64,000 bases of DNA from Rhodococcus spongiicola (GCF_004011835.1 NZ_RKLN01000006.1:1-64000), one strand, 5' to 3'; counted from the first letter of the stretch, positions 25,576 through 35,046 are shown. Notes: generated by a model not told the origin, from the letters alone. Numbers and translations are program-made.

Positions 25576-27846
25576 TCAAGCGTTTGCGACTGGACGACGT
25601 CGGGTCCACACCGCGAACCACACCCCCTGCGCGAGCGCGAGGACCAGCCCAGCCCCGGCAAGGCCCAGCCCCAGAGTGGTTCCGGGTGGGGTGAATTCGA
25701 GCGTGAGCATCGACTCGCCATTGCCGCTGTCCGGTAGCTCGACCTGCAACAGTCCACCGGGGCTGGCGATGATGTCAACCGCCTCTCCGTCCGCGGTTGC
25801 CGTCCATCCGGGCCAGGCGAGCAGCGCGAAAGTGGCTGTGCCGGAACCGGTGTAGGTGACAGTTTCTCGGGTGTCGGTCGAAGCGCGGTCCCCGGTGATT
25901 TCGAGACCCGGTGTGGCGGCGGACAGCCGACCGTCCGGCCACGGCCTCGCGGCGGTGCGGGTTCCGACGGTGACGACGCGCTCGGCACGCACGCTCCACT
26001 CGTCGGCCGGTAGAGCGTCGAGTGCCTGTGTCGCGCCGTACGGTCCGCTGTTCTGCACGACGACGGTGTCGATGCGCATCGCGTCGAGCCAGGACACCCC
26101 GGTGCCCGGCGACTCGGCGCGCAGACGGCTGACCCCGTCGGGGCATTCGACGCCGCCGTAGTAGTTGATGCAGAGGGCCTCGACGAACGAATCGAAGCCG
26201 ATGCCCGCGTAGTTGTTGACCGCGCGCACGCCCGCCGGCTGGTACAGGCTGCCGAACAGGATGTCGTCCCACTGCCCGGTGGGGTCGTCCTCACTGATGT
26301 TCTCGCGGTCCGCGATAACGAACGTCGTGCCGGGATAACGGTCTCCGAAGTGGTCCCGGAGGGAAGCTACCTGACTCGGGAACTTCCACGGCGTGACGTT
26401 GTAGTTGCCGGTGAACCACAGGTTGGTCTGCGCGGCCAGCGCCACGACGACTCCTGCCGCGAGCGTCCCGGCGAGCAGGCGAGGTGCACGGGCCGACACG
26501 ATCAACGCGATGGAGGTGAGCGCTACCGTGATCGCAAGGGCCGCGAGGTGGATGCCGATGTCGTCGGGAATGTTCGCCCACGACAGGTAGAACTGGAGCA
26601 GCACCAGCCCGGCGCTGATACCCAGTCGCCGCCTCCAGCGGTCGCGTGCCAGCCCGGCCGACAAGGCGACGGCGGCGACCACCAGCACGGGCAGCTGCCC
26701 GTACTCGATGAGGCGTGCGGGCCAGCGGAACAGCCACAGGTCCGACGGGCCCAGCAGCAGCACCAGGTAGATGCCGCCGAACACGGCGAGCGACACGCCG
26801 GCGCGGCCGAGGCGCCGCAGCGATCCCCAGCGGATCCACGGCGCGAGCGGCACCAGGAACCACACCAGGTACACCAGGGGCACCGTCGCCGCCGGGGTGT
26901 CGAAGATCGGCAGGTACGGCTGGTTCGACAGTGCCGAGAGGTTCAACAGGTCCCCGAGATCCGGCCGCAGGGCGTCGTCGTTGCGGACCCCGGTCTGGGT
27001 GCGCACCGAGACGCCCGTTGTGAACGCCAGGGGCAGGTAGACGATCGATGACATCATCAGGATCGCCGCTCCGCTCACCACCAGGGACCGGATGCCGGGA
27101 TACAACCGCACCGCAACGCATTCGGCGATCACCGCCAGGTACACGACGCCGACCGCTATCGCGCCGTACGGGTTGCCGCTCGTCATCGCCAGGACGCCGA
27201 ACAGGATCGGTACCAGCGGATTGACCCGCCCCAAGGCGCTCGCGCGGGCCGACCACCACACGTGCGGGATCCATGCGAACGCGATCAGACCCGACGCCCA
27301 GGTCGAGGCGTCGAAGTAGAGCGTGTAGCCGGCGAACGGCATCGCGAACCCGGCCACGAACGCCATCGACCGGGTCGCTCCGTACTGGCGGGCGAGGACG
27401 TAGACGCCGACCGCGAGCAGCGCCAGGAACTGCATCTTGACCAGCGTCATGCCGACTGCCAGATCCGGCACGGTGGCGACGAGGATCGACTCCGCGAGCA
27501 GCACCGGGTTGTAGGTGCCGTACAGCGCCTCGGCGGTGATGTTGCCACCCGCCCACATTTCCGGCAGCAGCGTCGGCCACGATCCCGACAGCAGTCGCTC
27601 GCCGATCGTGTACCAGCCCGGCGCGAACGCGGCCGCGCTGTCGTCCCAGTAGTAGAACCACCGATTCGACACCAGCGGGATCGCCGCTACCGCCGCGACG
27701 AGCACGGCGAGCACAATCGGCGGCGTCACACGTTCGGCGAGCGGCAGGTCAGGTCTCACGGCAGGCTTTCGTCGGCGGACGGATCGCGAAGCGGCAATAT
27801 CCCTGTCGTCGGAGCGTAGTATTCCGCCGCGGTTCGCAGGGCACAT
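25576..27846 (-). CDS. Large YfhO/GT-C-like membrane protein (candidate polyprenyl-sugar glycosyltransferase)
   Basis: About 756 residues. Some 11-13 hydrophobic helices are followed from about residue 500 by a beta-rich extracytoplasmic domain and a final helix. The first large loop carries YYWDDSAAAFAPGWYTIGER, an acidic loop typical of GT-C/YfhO-type enzymes that use polyprenyl-phosphate sugars. Topology recalls mycobacterial Rv3779, linked to the galactosamine residue of arabinogalactan, but identity is unproven. The start is uncertain: the longest frame opens at 27879, three bases from the divergent gene, so the ATG at 27846 or a later start is more likely. Confidence 0.68.
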   Translation of the reverse strand: MCPANRGGILRSDDRDIAASRSVRRRKPAVRPDLPLAERVTPPIVLAVLVAAVAAIPLVSNRWFYYWDDSAAAFAPGWYTIGERLLSGSWPTLLPEMWAGGNITAEALYGTYNPVLLAESILVATVPDLAVGMTLVKMQFLALLAVGVYVLARQYGATRSMAFVAGFAMPFAGYTLYFDASTWASGLIAFAWIPHVWWSARASALGRVNPLVPILFGVLAMTSGNPYGAIAVGVVYLAVIAECVAVRLYPGIRSLVVSGAAILMMSSIVYLPLAFTTGVSVRTQTGVRNDDALRPDLGDLLNLSALSNQPYLPIFDTPAATVPLVYLVWFLVPLAPWIRWGSLRRLGRAGVSLAVFGGIYLVLLLGPSDLWLFRWPARLIEYGQLPVLVVAAVALSAGLARDRWRRRLGISAGLVLLQFYLSWANIPDDIGIHLAALAITVALTSIALIVSARAPRLLAGTLAAGVVVALAAQTNLWFTGNYNVTPWKFPSQVASLRDHFGDRYPGTTFVIADRENISEDDPTGQWDDILFGSLYQPAGVRAVNNYAGIGFDSFVEALCINYYGGVECPDGVSRLRAESPGTGVSWLDAMRIDTVVVQNSGPYGATQALDALPADEWSVRAERVVTVGTRTAARPWPDGRLSAATPGLEITGDRASTDTRETVTYTGSGTATFALLAWPGWTATADGEAVDIIASPGGLLQVELPDSGNGESMLTLEFTPPGTTLGLGLAGAGLVLALAQGVWFAVWTRRRPVANA

Positions 27847-27882
27847 CGAGAAGGCACATCGAGTGGGGGCGGAGGTCATCGG

Positions 27883-28707
27883 GTGCGGACGAACTCTGAT
27901 CGCAGCGTGGGCTCCGATGGCGGCGAGGGCGAGCCCGAGAGCGACGTCGCCCTGTCAATCGTGATCCCGGCGCACAACTCGGGCACGGTCCTCGAGGTGA
28001 CGGTTCGCCGGTTCGCCGAGCGATTCCGGGGGCAGTCCGTCGAGATCATCGCCGTGGAGAACGGCTCGACGGACGACACCCCCGCGATTTGTGCAGCCAT
28101 CGCCGACGGGTGGGACACCGCGGGTGTGTCCTTCGTTCCGATGCGCAGTGACAAGGGCATGGGCAACGCCCTCCGCGCCGGCGCGCTCGCCTCGCGCGGG
28201 TCGCGGGTGCTGCTCACCGCCGACGACCTGCCGTTCGGCTTCGACGACGTCGACGGTGCCGATCGTGTGGAGCGGGAGACCGGCCGGCGGCCTGCCGTCG
28301 TGATCGGTTCCAAGGCCCACCCCAACTCGGTCGCCGACCGGGGCCTGCCGCGGGCGGTGATGACACGGAGCTTCGCGATCTTGCGCCGGGTGATCCTCGG
28401 TACCCGTACCGGAGACCCGCAGGGCACGTTCCTGGTCGACGGCGATTTGCTGCGTGCCCTGGTCCCGCACTTGGTCGAGTCCGGGTTCTTGTTCACCACC
28501 GAGTTGGACTACGCGGTCGAGTCTGCCGGCATCCGCCCGGTGGAGGTCCCGATCCGGCTCAGCGGCGAGCACCGCGCGCATGCGAGCCGCATCTCCGCCG
28601 GCGACGTGGTGCGGATGGCGAAGGGCCTGTGGTCGCTGCGCCGTCGCCGCTCCGCGTTGCGGTCTGCGGCGTCCGCCGCCGCAGGCGCCCGCTCATCGGA
28701 CAGATAG
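27883..28707 (+). CDS. Family 2 glycosyltransferase (polyprenyl-phosphate sugar synthase type)
   Basis: 274 residues with a GT-A fold: LSIVIPAHNSGTVLEVTVRR, the ENGSTDDTPAI acidic motif, DKGMGNALRAGALAS and LLTADDLPFGF as DxD-like site. The pattern fits dolichol-phosphate-mannose-synthase-type enzymes, with no membrane helices. It would load a sugar onto a polyprenyl phosphate at the inner face. It is divergent from, and almost touches, the GT-C-like gene, which could use its product outside. Start GTG 27883. Confidence 0.8.
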   Translation: MRTNSDRSVGSDGGEGEPESDVALSIVIPAHNSGTVLEVTVRRFAERFRGQSVEIIAVENGSTDDTPAICAAIADGWDTAGVSFVPMRSDKGMGNALRAGALASRGSRVLLTADDLPFGFDDVDGADRVERETGRRPAVVIGSKAHPNSVADRGLPRAVMTRSFAILRRVILGTRTGDPQGTFLVDGDLLRALVPHLVESGFLFTTELDYAVESAGIRPVEVPIRLSGEHRAHASRISAGDVVRMAKGLWSLRRRRSALRSAASAAAGARSSDR

Positions 28708-28752
28708 GGCACGGGGCATGCCGGGGGGTCGGTCCGCGATACCCTGCCCGGT

Positions 28753-30603
28753 GTGGATCCTGCGAACTCGCCCGGCACCCGACCCCTGCCTGAAAACGAG
28801 ACCGCCGATCGGCTCGTAGCCCAACGCACTCTGTTCACCGGGACATCACCGGTCGCCAACGAGGAGCTGTACGCGGTCGTCGAAAAGGGCGGCTCGACCC
28901 GTGACCGCTTCTCGCTGAACCTGCATGCCGGCGCCAAGGCGCACACCAACACCTTTTTCGGGCGGTTCCCGGCCAGCTACTGGCAGCGGTGGACGACCGC
29001 GACAGAGGTCACCGCAAGCGTGCGCGTCCTGTCCACCACGTCGTGCCGGGTGCTGCTCGTCGCGTCCGACATCGGCGGTCACCGTCGCATCGTCGCGGCC
29101 AGCACTCCCGACGGTCAGGGCACCGTCACGCTGACCAGTGGCCTCGATCAGTTCGTCGACGGCGGTTCGCTGTGGCTCGAGTTCGAGGCCCTCGACGCCG
29201 AGGTGACGTTCGACCGGATCGAGTGGAGTGTCGAGGCCGCGGCGCCGCCGCGTCCCCTCGCTATCGCGATCTGCACGTTCAACCGCGCCGACGACTGCGC
29301 GAACACGGTGGCCGCGTTGGCGTCCGACACCCGCGTGGTCGACCAACTCGACGCCGTCTACGTGGTCGATCAGGGCACCGACCCGGTCGAGGACCGCGAG
29401 CTGTTCCGAAAGGTCGTGCCCACGTTCGGTGATCGGCTGCACTACCTGCGCCAGCCGAATCTCGGTGGCGCCGGAGGGTTCACGCGCGGGCTGTTCGAGG
29501 TGTCGGCGTCCGGCGACGACACCGACGTGATCCTCATGGACGACGACATCCTGTGCGAGCCGGAGACCGTGCTGCGGCTCGGTGCCTTCGCGAACTGCAC
29601 CACGCGGCCCGCGCTCGTCGGCGCCGAGATGCTGTTCCTCTACAGCCCCAACTACTTGTTGGCGAACGCCGAGCGGGTGGACCTGACGAATCTGCGACGT
29701 GGTCTGGCCACGGAGAAGTTCAGTACCCACAACCACAATCTCCTGAAGTCGCTGCCGGAACGCCGGGTCGACACCGAATACAACGGGTGGTGGTCCTGCC
29801 TGATCCCGGCCGAGGCCGTGCGCCGGGTCGGGCTGCCGCTGCCGGTCTTCTTCCAGTGGGACGATGTGGAATTCGGGCTACGGTGCGGGCGTGCGGGGAT
29901 CCCGACGATCACCCTGCCCGGCGCTGCGGTGTGGCACGCCGACTTCTACTGGAAGGACGTCGACGGTTTTGCCCACTACTTCAGCACCCGCAATGGCCTG
30001 ATCACTGCCGCGCTCGATCCGGGGTTCGCGTCGTCGGCGCTCGTGAAGAACCTCTCGCGGGACATCAGTCGGTCCATCGTCAGCCTGCAATACGGATTGG
30101 CGCACACCCAGTTGCGCGCGATCGAGGGTTTCCTCGAAGGCCCGGAAGCTCTCGCCGACGGTGGACAGGCTGCGTTGGCTTCGATCAACGCGGAGCGAAA
30201 GCGGTTCGCGGAGACCGTCACTCGTCGAGCCTCTGAGTTGCCTCCGGTAGCAGTGCGACGGGCGGATCCGCCGCCGAACCCGGCCCTCGAGGACGCGATC
30301 CTCGCGAAGCGAGTGGTGACCCAGGCCCGGGGTCGACTCGAGCCCGGCCCGGTGTCGATCTCGTTCGAGGACGCACAGTGGTGGCACGTGGGGCGTTTCG
30401 CGCACGTGTTCGTCACCGACGCATCGCAGTCCGGGATGCGCGAGCGGCGATTCGATCGGGAACTGGCCTCGGAAATGACCAGGCGCCTCGTCGCGGTCAT
30501 GAAGCGGTTCCGCACGGAGGCACCGGCTGTGGCCGAGGCCTACCGGCAGGCGTTCCCGCAGCTGACGAGCCGCGAGAACTGGGCCCACCTGTACGAGAAT
30601 TAG
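28753..30603 (+). CDS. GlfT2-like galactofuranosyltransferase paralogue
   Basis: 616 residues, close to GlfT2 (about 640). All landmark segments of GlfT2 are present in order: N-terminal beta region with RFPASYWQRWTT, IAICTFNRADDCANT, RQPNLGGAGGFTRG, the DDD site ILMDDDILCEP (near residue 262), DTEYNGWWSCLIP, and FFQWDDVEFGLRCG with the general-base Asp and the later metal-binding His region. GlfT2 polymerises the beta-(1->5),(1->6) galactan from UDP-Galf. The usual glfT2 lies beside glf and aftB-type genes, not here, so this may be a second enzyme for branching or another galactofuranan. GTG 28753. Confidence 0.82.
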   Translation: MDPANSPGTRPLPENETADRLVAQRTLFTGTSPVANEELYAVVEKGGSTRDRFSLNLHAGAKAHTNTFFGRFPASYWQRWTTATEVTASVRVLSTTSCRVLLVASDIGGHRRIVAASTPDGQGTVTLTSGLDQFVDGGSLWLEFEALDAEVTFDRIEWSVEAAAPPRPLAIAICTFNRADDCANTVAALASDTRVVDQLDAVYVVDQGTDPVEDRELFRKVVPTFGDRLHYLRQPNLGGAGGFTRGLFEVSASGDDTDVILMDDDILCEPETVLRLGAFANCTTRPALVGAEMLFLYSPNYLLANAERVDLTNLRRGLATEKFSTHNHNLLKSLPERRVDTEYNGWWSCLIPAEAVRRVGLPLPVFFQWDDVEFGLRCGRAGIPTITLPGAAVWHADFYWKDVDGFAHYFSTRNGLITAALDPGFASSALVKNLSRDISRSIVSLQYGLAHTQLRAIEGFLEGPEALADGGQAALASINAERKRFAETVTRRASELPPVAVRRADPPPNPALEDAILAKRVVTQARGRLEPGPVSISFEDAQWWHVGRFAHVFVTDASQSGMRERRFDRELASEMTRRLVAVMKRFRTEAPAVAEAYRQAFPQLTSRENWAHLYEN

Positions 30604-30629
30604 TGTGGGGCAAAGCTTTTCGCGGACAG

Positions 30630-31490
30630 CTATTCGCGAATGCGGACGACGACCTGCTCGTGGTTGGCGGTGTATGCGAGGTAGTCGAAGCGGATGCCGG
30701 TGCGGGTGACGAACTCGCTCCAGGCGCGGTGCTCGTGGTTCTGCCAGCCCGGGTAGTTGAAGTACTCGTCGAACACGAGCACCGATCCGGACACGAGACG
30801 ATCGCCGACGAGATCGAGCACCGTGCGCGTCGACGAGTACAGGTCGGCGTCGAGGTGGACGAACGCGACGGGGCCCGGATGGTCGGCGAGGAAGCTGGGC
30901 AGGGTGTTCTCGAACAGCCCGGATACCAACTGTGCGCCGGGCACCGACGGCAGCGAGTTCTGTGCGAACTCGCCCGCGGGGAACCCGGTGCGCCACGCCT
31001 CCGGCAGGCCCGACCAAACGTCGAAGCCCCACACCTCGTGCCCGGTGGGGCGCAGTGAATCGCTGGCGATTCGCAGCGTGGTGCCGTTCCCGACGCCGAA
31101 CTCCAGAGCCAGGCCGTCGACCTTCACCAGCTCCAGGCCGTGGCGCAGGGTGTCGTGCGGATGCCAGAACACCGGCGCCTTCGGCATGTGGTCGAGCACG
31201 AACTGGGCACTCTCGTCGGTGGCGCGGATGTCGAGCGCGTGAGTGATGTCGCGCCGGGTGCGCTGCTCGAGTTCGTTCAGGCGTTCGCTGACCGAGGCCA
31301 CCTGCCCGCGCGCCTCGGCGATCTCGTTGAGCATGCGGAGCATCTCGCCGTTGTTCGCAGACAGTTCGGCCAGCAACTGGTCGTGTCTGTTCTCCTGCTC
31401 GATCCGCGCCTTGCGGTCGGACTCGCGGATCACCTCCGCGACCGCTCGCTGGATTTTGAGCCTGGCCGACTTGCGGAACCGATCGAACAT
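30630..31490 (-). CDS. Class I SAM-dependent methyltransferase (TylF/Methyltransf_24-like)
   Basis: 286 residues. Residues 1-90 are a basic then heptad-like coiled coil (RFRKSARLKIQRAVAEVIRE and on). The methyltransferase domain has LALEFGVGNGTTLRIA as SAM-binding motif I, GFDVWSGLPEAWRTGF, and VAFVHLDADLYSSTRT with acidic residues as in macrocin O-methyltransferase relatives, which use Mg2+ and methylate sugar hydroxyls. It follows glfT1 by 146 bp on the same strand, so modification of a galactan or lipid-linked sugar is a fair guess. ATG 31490. Confidence 0.78.
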   Translation of the reverse strand: MFDRFRKSARLKIQRAVAEVIRESDRKARIEQENRHDQLLAELSANNGEMLRMLNEIAEARGQVASVSERLNELEQRTRRDITHALDIRATDESAQFVLDHMPKAPVFWHPHDTLRHGLELVKVDGLALEFGVGNGTTLRIASDSLRPTGHEVWGFDVWSGLPEAWRTGFPAGEFAQNSLPSVPGAQLVSGLFENTLPSFLADHPGPVAFVHLDADLYSSTRTVLDLVGDRLVSGSVLVFDEYFNYPGWQNHEHRAWSEFVTRTGIRFDYLAYTANHEQVVVRIRE

Positions 31491-31636
31491 GTTTGTTCCC
31501 CTCCCATGTGCGAACGTCGACTCCGTTCCCATGCTGCCAGGGTTCGGTGGGAGGTGTCTGGGTAAAGCCGACGGGCGCGACCGATCTGTGTCAGAGCTGA
31601 GCACGCTACGGTTACGGAACAGACGAGGGGACTTCC

Positions 31637-32551
31637 TCAGGGCCGCTCGAACCGCTCCCGTCGCCCCAATTTCTGCAGCCGCAGCCATTCGAGAAGCCCC
31701 TTCGGGTCGCGCCGGCTGACGAGGAAGTACCAGCCGAAGCGTGCGTACTCCTGAGGCAGCAGCTTGCGCATCCCCGGCTGGGACATCAGGTACCCGCGGT
31801 TGCGGTAGGTGAAGAACCGCTTGGTCTCGTTGTCCGGGTACTGGGTGTGCATCCGCCCGCCGAGTATGGGCTTGAACTCGTCGGCGCCGTCGGGGTGCAC
31901 GTACGCGGTCTGTAGGCACGTACCGAACGGCAGCCCGGAGCGGACCAGGCGGCGGTGCACCTCGACCTCGTCACCGCGCACGAACAGGCGCAGGTCCGGT
32001 ACGCCGACGGCGTCGATGGCGGCCGCGGAGAACAGCGCCCCGTTGAACAGGGAGGCGATGCCGGGCAGCAGGTCGTCGTCGCCCAGTTCGGAGCGCCACC
32101 GTCTCCACTCGAGGCCGCGGCGCAGCGGGAACGCGAGCCGGTCCGGGTCGTCGATGTCGCACACGACGGGGGAGACCTCGGCGAGGCCGTGCCGCCTCGC
32201 GCACGCCAGCAGTGTTGCGAGAACCTCGGGGCCCTCGGGGTGGCCGTCGTCGTCGGCCAGCCACACCCAGTCTGCGCCTAGCGAGAGCGCGTACAGGATG
32301 CCGAGTGCGAATCCGCCGGCGCCGCCGAGATTGTGCTTGGACCCCAGATAGGTGGTGGGGACTTCCGCGCTCTCGACGAGTTCGCGGACGCTGGGCTCGT
32401 CGGCGTTGTCCACGACGATGAGATGGTCGAGCGGTCGGGTCTGCCCGGCGAGCACCTTCAGCGACTGGGCCAGCAGTTCGCGCCGCTTGTGGGTGACGAC
32501 GACGCCGATGACCGTCGCCACAGCGGGGCCAACCCCTAACTGCTCGGTCAC
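31637..32551 (-). CDS. glfT1: Galactofuranosyltransferase GlfT1
   Basis: 304 residues from a GTG at 32551, exactly the mycobacterial GlfT1 length. The GT-A fold shows VIGVVVTHKRRELLAQSL, KHNLGGAGGFALG, the metal site WVWLADDDGHPEG and LFVRGDEVEVHRR. GlfT1 adds the first two galactofuranoses to the rhamnosyl-GlcNAc-decaprenyl lipid at the cytoplasmic face. The start overlaps the wzt-type stop (GTGA), making translational coupling with the galactan exporter genes. Confidence 0.95.
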   Translation of the reverse strand: MTEQLGVGPAVATVIGVVVTHKRRELLAQSLKVLAGQTRPLDHLIVVDNADEPSVRELVESAEVPTTYLGSKHNLGGAGGFALGILYALSLGADWVWLADDDGHPEGPEVLATLLACARRHGLAEVSPVVCDIDDPDRLAFPLRRGLEWRRWRSELGDDDLLPGIASLFNGALFSAAAIDAVGVPDLRLFVRGDEVEVHRRLVRSGLPFGTCLQTAYVHPDGADEFKPILGGRMHTQYPDNETKRFFTYRNRGYLMSQPGMRKLLPQEYARFGWYFLVSRRDPKGLLEWLRLQKLGRRERFERP

Positions 32552-33387
32552 GAGGCCCGCCCCCGGCCGGTCTGCTCGGATGGCTCCTTGTCCAGGTCTT
32601 CGATCACCTGGCGCACGTGGTCGGCGGCGTCGTCGCCCTCGTACGCGCGCACGACGTCCTCGATGCCGCCGCGCATGCGCACCTGGCCGTGATCGATCCA
32701 CATCGCGCTGTCGCACAGCTGCGCGAGGAACTCGTTGGAGTGGCTGGCGAACACCAGGATGCCGGAGCGCTCGACGAGCTTCTGCAGGCGGGTGCGGGCC
32801 TTCTTCATGAACTCCGCGTCGACCGCGCCGATACCCTCGTCGAGCAGCAGGATCTCGGGGTCGATGCTGGTGACCACGCCCATCGCCACGCGCACCCGCA
32901 TGCCAGTCGAGTAGGTGCGCAGCGGCATGTTCAGGTACTCGCCGAGCTCGGTGAACTCGGCGATCTCGTCCATCTTCGCCATCATCTGCTTGCGGGTCTG
33001 CCCCAGGAACAGCCCGCGGATGATGATGTTCTCGTACCCGGAGATCTCGGGGTCCATGCCGACACCGAGGTCGAAGACCGGTGCCACGCGGCCACGGACG
33101 CGGGCGCTGCCACGGGTGGGCTCGTAGATGCCCGACAGCAGTCGCAGCAGCGTCGACTTGCCGGCGCCGTTGTGGCCGACCAGACCGACGCGGTCGCCCT
33201 CCTCGAGCGAGAGTGTGATGTCGCGCAGTGCCTCGACCACGACGACGTCGGAATTGTTGCGGCCGATCGCGCCGCCGGCCTTCCCGAGGAACGCCTTCTT
33301 CAGCGACCGCGACTTGGCGTCGAAGATCGGGAAGTCGACGCAGGCGCCGCGGGTCTCGATGCTCACCTTGCTGGTCATGTCCGACAC
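32548..33387 (-). CDS. wzt: Galactan ABC exporter, ATP-binding subunit (Wzt/Rv3781-like)
   Basis: 279 residues. Walker A (GLVGHNGAGKSTLLRL), the Q-loop region, ABC signature (TYSTGMRVRVAMG), Walker B (PEILLLDEG) and switch His (VFASHSNE) are all present. This is the polysaccharide-export subclass without the large C-terminal carbohydrate-binding domain. With the permease next to it, it flips lipid-linked galactan to the periplasm. It lies 12 bp after the permease gene and overlaps glfT1. A second possible start (ATG nine bases in) encodes MTSK. Confidence 0.94.
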   Translation of the reverse strand: MSDMTSKVSIETRGACVDFPIFDAKSRSLKKAFLGKAGGAIGRNNSDVVVVEALRDITLSLEEGDRVGLVGHNGAGKSTLLRLLSGIYEPTRGSARVRGRVAPVFDLGVGMDPEISGYENIIIRGLFLGQTRKQMMAKMDEIAEFTELGEYLNMPLRTYSTGMRVRVAMGVVTSIDPEILLLDEGIGAVDAEFMKKARTRLQKLVERSGILVFASHSNEFLAQLCDSAMWIDHGQVRMRGGIEDVVRAYEGDDAADHVRQVIEDLDKEPSEQTGRGRAS

Positions 33388-33399
33388 GACGTGGCCCCC

Positions 33400-34281
33400 T
33401 TAGACCCAGTAGGCCACTCGGGCCCGGTACTTGCGGAGTGCGTACAGCGCGAGCGCCCAGCCGAAGACGGTGAAGCCCAGCACGATGTACCAGTGGTAGG
33501 CATCCTGATCTTGTCCGATCATCGGCGCGCGCACGATGTCGAGGAAGTGGAACAGCGGATTCAGTTCCGCGATCTTGGCCCGCCTGGCGACCTCCTCACC
33601 CTGCGCCTCGAGCGCCTGGGTGGACCACATGATCGGGGTCAGCACGAACAGCAGCAGGGTCAGGCTTCCGAGGATCGGTGCGATGTCGCGGTAGCGGGTG
33701 GCGAAGATGCCGAAGACGATCGACACCCACAGCGCGTTGAGTATCAGCAGGCCGAACGCGGGAATCGCCGTCAGAGATGTCCAGCTCAGGTGTCGCCACA
33801 CCCCGAACGCGACCAGCAGGATCACGTAGATCAACAGGTTGTGCGCCAGCAGCAGGATCTGCCGCCACACCAGCCGGTACACGTGCACGCTCAGCGCCGA
33901 CGGCAGCTGCTTGATCAGCCCCTCGTTGGCGATGAACACCTCGGAGCCCTCGAGGATCGACGCGCTGATCAGCGCCCATACGATCAGGCCCACGGTGACG
34001 TACGGCAGGAACTCCTGGAGGGGGATGTTCAACAGCGCCGAATACAGAATGCCCATCGCGGTCGCCTGCACGCCGGTGGCGATCGTGATCCAGAACGGGC
34101 CGATCACCGAACGGCGGTAGCGCTGCTTGATGTCCTGCCAGCCGAGATTGAGCCACAGCTCCCGCTGCGCGAACCCGTCCCGCAGGTCCTGGAACGCGCG
34201 ACGGAACGTCTGCGAGTCGGACACGGCGTGGCCGGTCTCGCCGTCCGACGCCGGCTGGTGATCCAAGGCTGCTGCTGACAC
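33400..34281 (-). CDS. wzm: Galactan ABC exporter, permease subunit (Wzm/Rv3783-like)
   Basis: 293 residues. Residues 1-50 are cytoplasmic with the ELWLNLGWQDIKQRYRRSVIGP motif common to Wzm permeases, followed by six hydrophobic helices and a short basic end (RKYRARVAYWV). It is first in the transcription unit wzm-wzt-glfT1, all for assembly and export of the galactan precursor. In M. tuberculosis the order of these genes is different (Rv3781-Rv3782-Rv3783). ATG 34281. Confidence 0.93.
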   Translation of the reverse strand: MSAAALDHQPASDGETGHAVSDSQTFRRAFQDLRDGFAQRELWLNLGWQDIKQRYRRSVIGPFWITIATGVQATAMGILYSALLNIPLQEFLPYVTVGLIVWALISASILEGSEVFIANEGLIKQLPSALSVHVYRLVWRQILLLAHNLLIYVILLVAFGVWRHLSWTSLTAIPAFGLLILNALWVSIVFGIFATRYRDIAPILGSLTLLLFVLTPIMWSTQALEAQGEEVARRAKIAELNPLFHFLDIVRAPMIGQDQDAYHWYIVLGFTVFGWALALYALRKYRARVAYWV

Positions 34282-34339
34282 GGGTTCCGAGCCTACCGTC
34301 CGGACGGGGACCGACCCGCCTGACCGGGTTGGCCTGGGT

Positions 34340-34912
34340 CTAGAGGTACTGGCCGGTGCCGGACGACGGGCCGTCGTCCGGTCCCTGCACTCGTCCTATA
34401 CCCATTCCGGGCGGGAGGGCGCCCTGACGTATCTGCTCGAGTTGCGCGCGCGCCGCCATCTGCTGGGCGAACAGCGCCGTCTGGATGCCGTGGAACAAGC
34501 CCTCGAGCCAGCCCACCAGCTGGGCCTGCGCGATCCGCAGTTCCGCGTCCGTCGGCACTGTGTCGTCCTTGAAGGGCAGCGTGAGCCGCTCGAGTTCCTC
34601 GCGCAGCTCGGGCGCCAGGCCCTGCTCGAGCTCCCGCACCGACGACTTGTGGATCTCCTTCAGCCGCGTGCGGCTGGCGTCGTCGAGCGGCGCGGCACGT
34701 ACCTCCTCGAGCAGCTGTTTGATCATCGTGCCGATGCGCATGACCTTCGCCGGCTGCTCCACCATGTCGGTGAGCGCGTCCTGATCGTCCTGCTCGGTTC
34801 CGGCTTCGGGCGCAGCCTGTGGGCTCTCGGCGCGGTCCCCGCCGTGGGCAATGGGGACTGGGCGGCCGTCGGGGCCGATCACGAGCACGCGTTCGTTGTC
34901 CGGTTGCGTCAT
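34340..34912 (-). CDS. bpa: Bacterial proteasome activator Bpa (Rv3780-like)
   Basis: 190 residues, mostly charged alpha-helix. The core includes VMRIGTMIKQLLEEVRAAPL and ELRIAQAQLVGWLEGLFHGI, which build the four-helix bundles of the dodecameric ring. The chain ends in GQYL, the C-terminal motif that docks into the 20S proteasome. Bpa activates ATP-independent degradation of partly unfolded proteins. ATG 34912 gives the conserved MTQPDNERV start. It is divergent from the class V aminotransferase-like gene. Confidence 0.93.
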   Translation of the reverse strand: MTQPDNERVLVIGPDGRPVPIAHGGDRAESPQAAPEAGTEQDDQDALTDMVEQPAKVMRIGTMIKQLLEEVRAAPLDDASRTRLKEIHKSSVRELEQGLAPELREELERLTLPFKDDTVPTDAELRIAQAQLVGWLEGLFHGIQTALFAQQMAARAQLEQIRQGALPPGMGIGRVQGPDDGPSSGTGQYL

Positions 34913-35046
34913 AACTCCATTTTCTATGTTCCGGCGGCGGGCTGCCGAGGGTGGGTCGTTCGACCCGGAAACGGCATGTGCCAACGCCTGTCTCAGGGCC
35001 GGTTCTGGATCGCCTGGTGTTGACATCGGGACCTAGAGTGTCCGAC

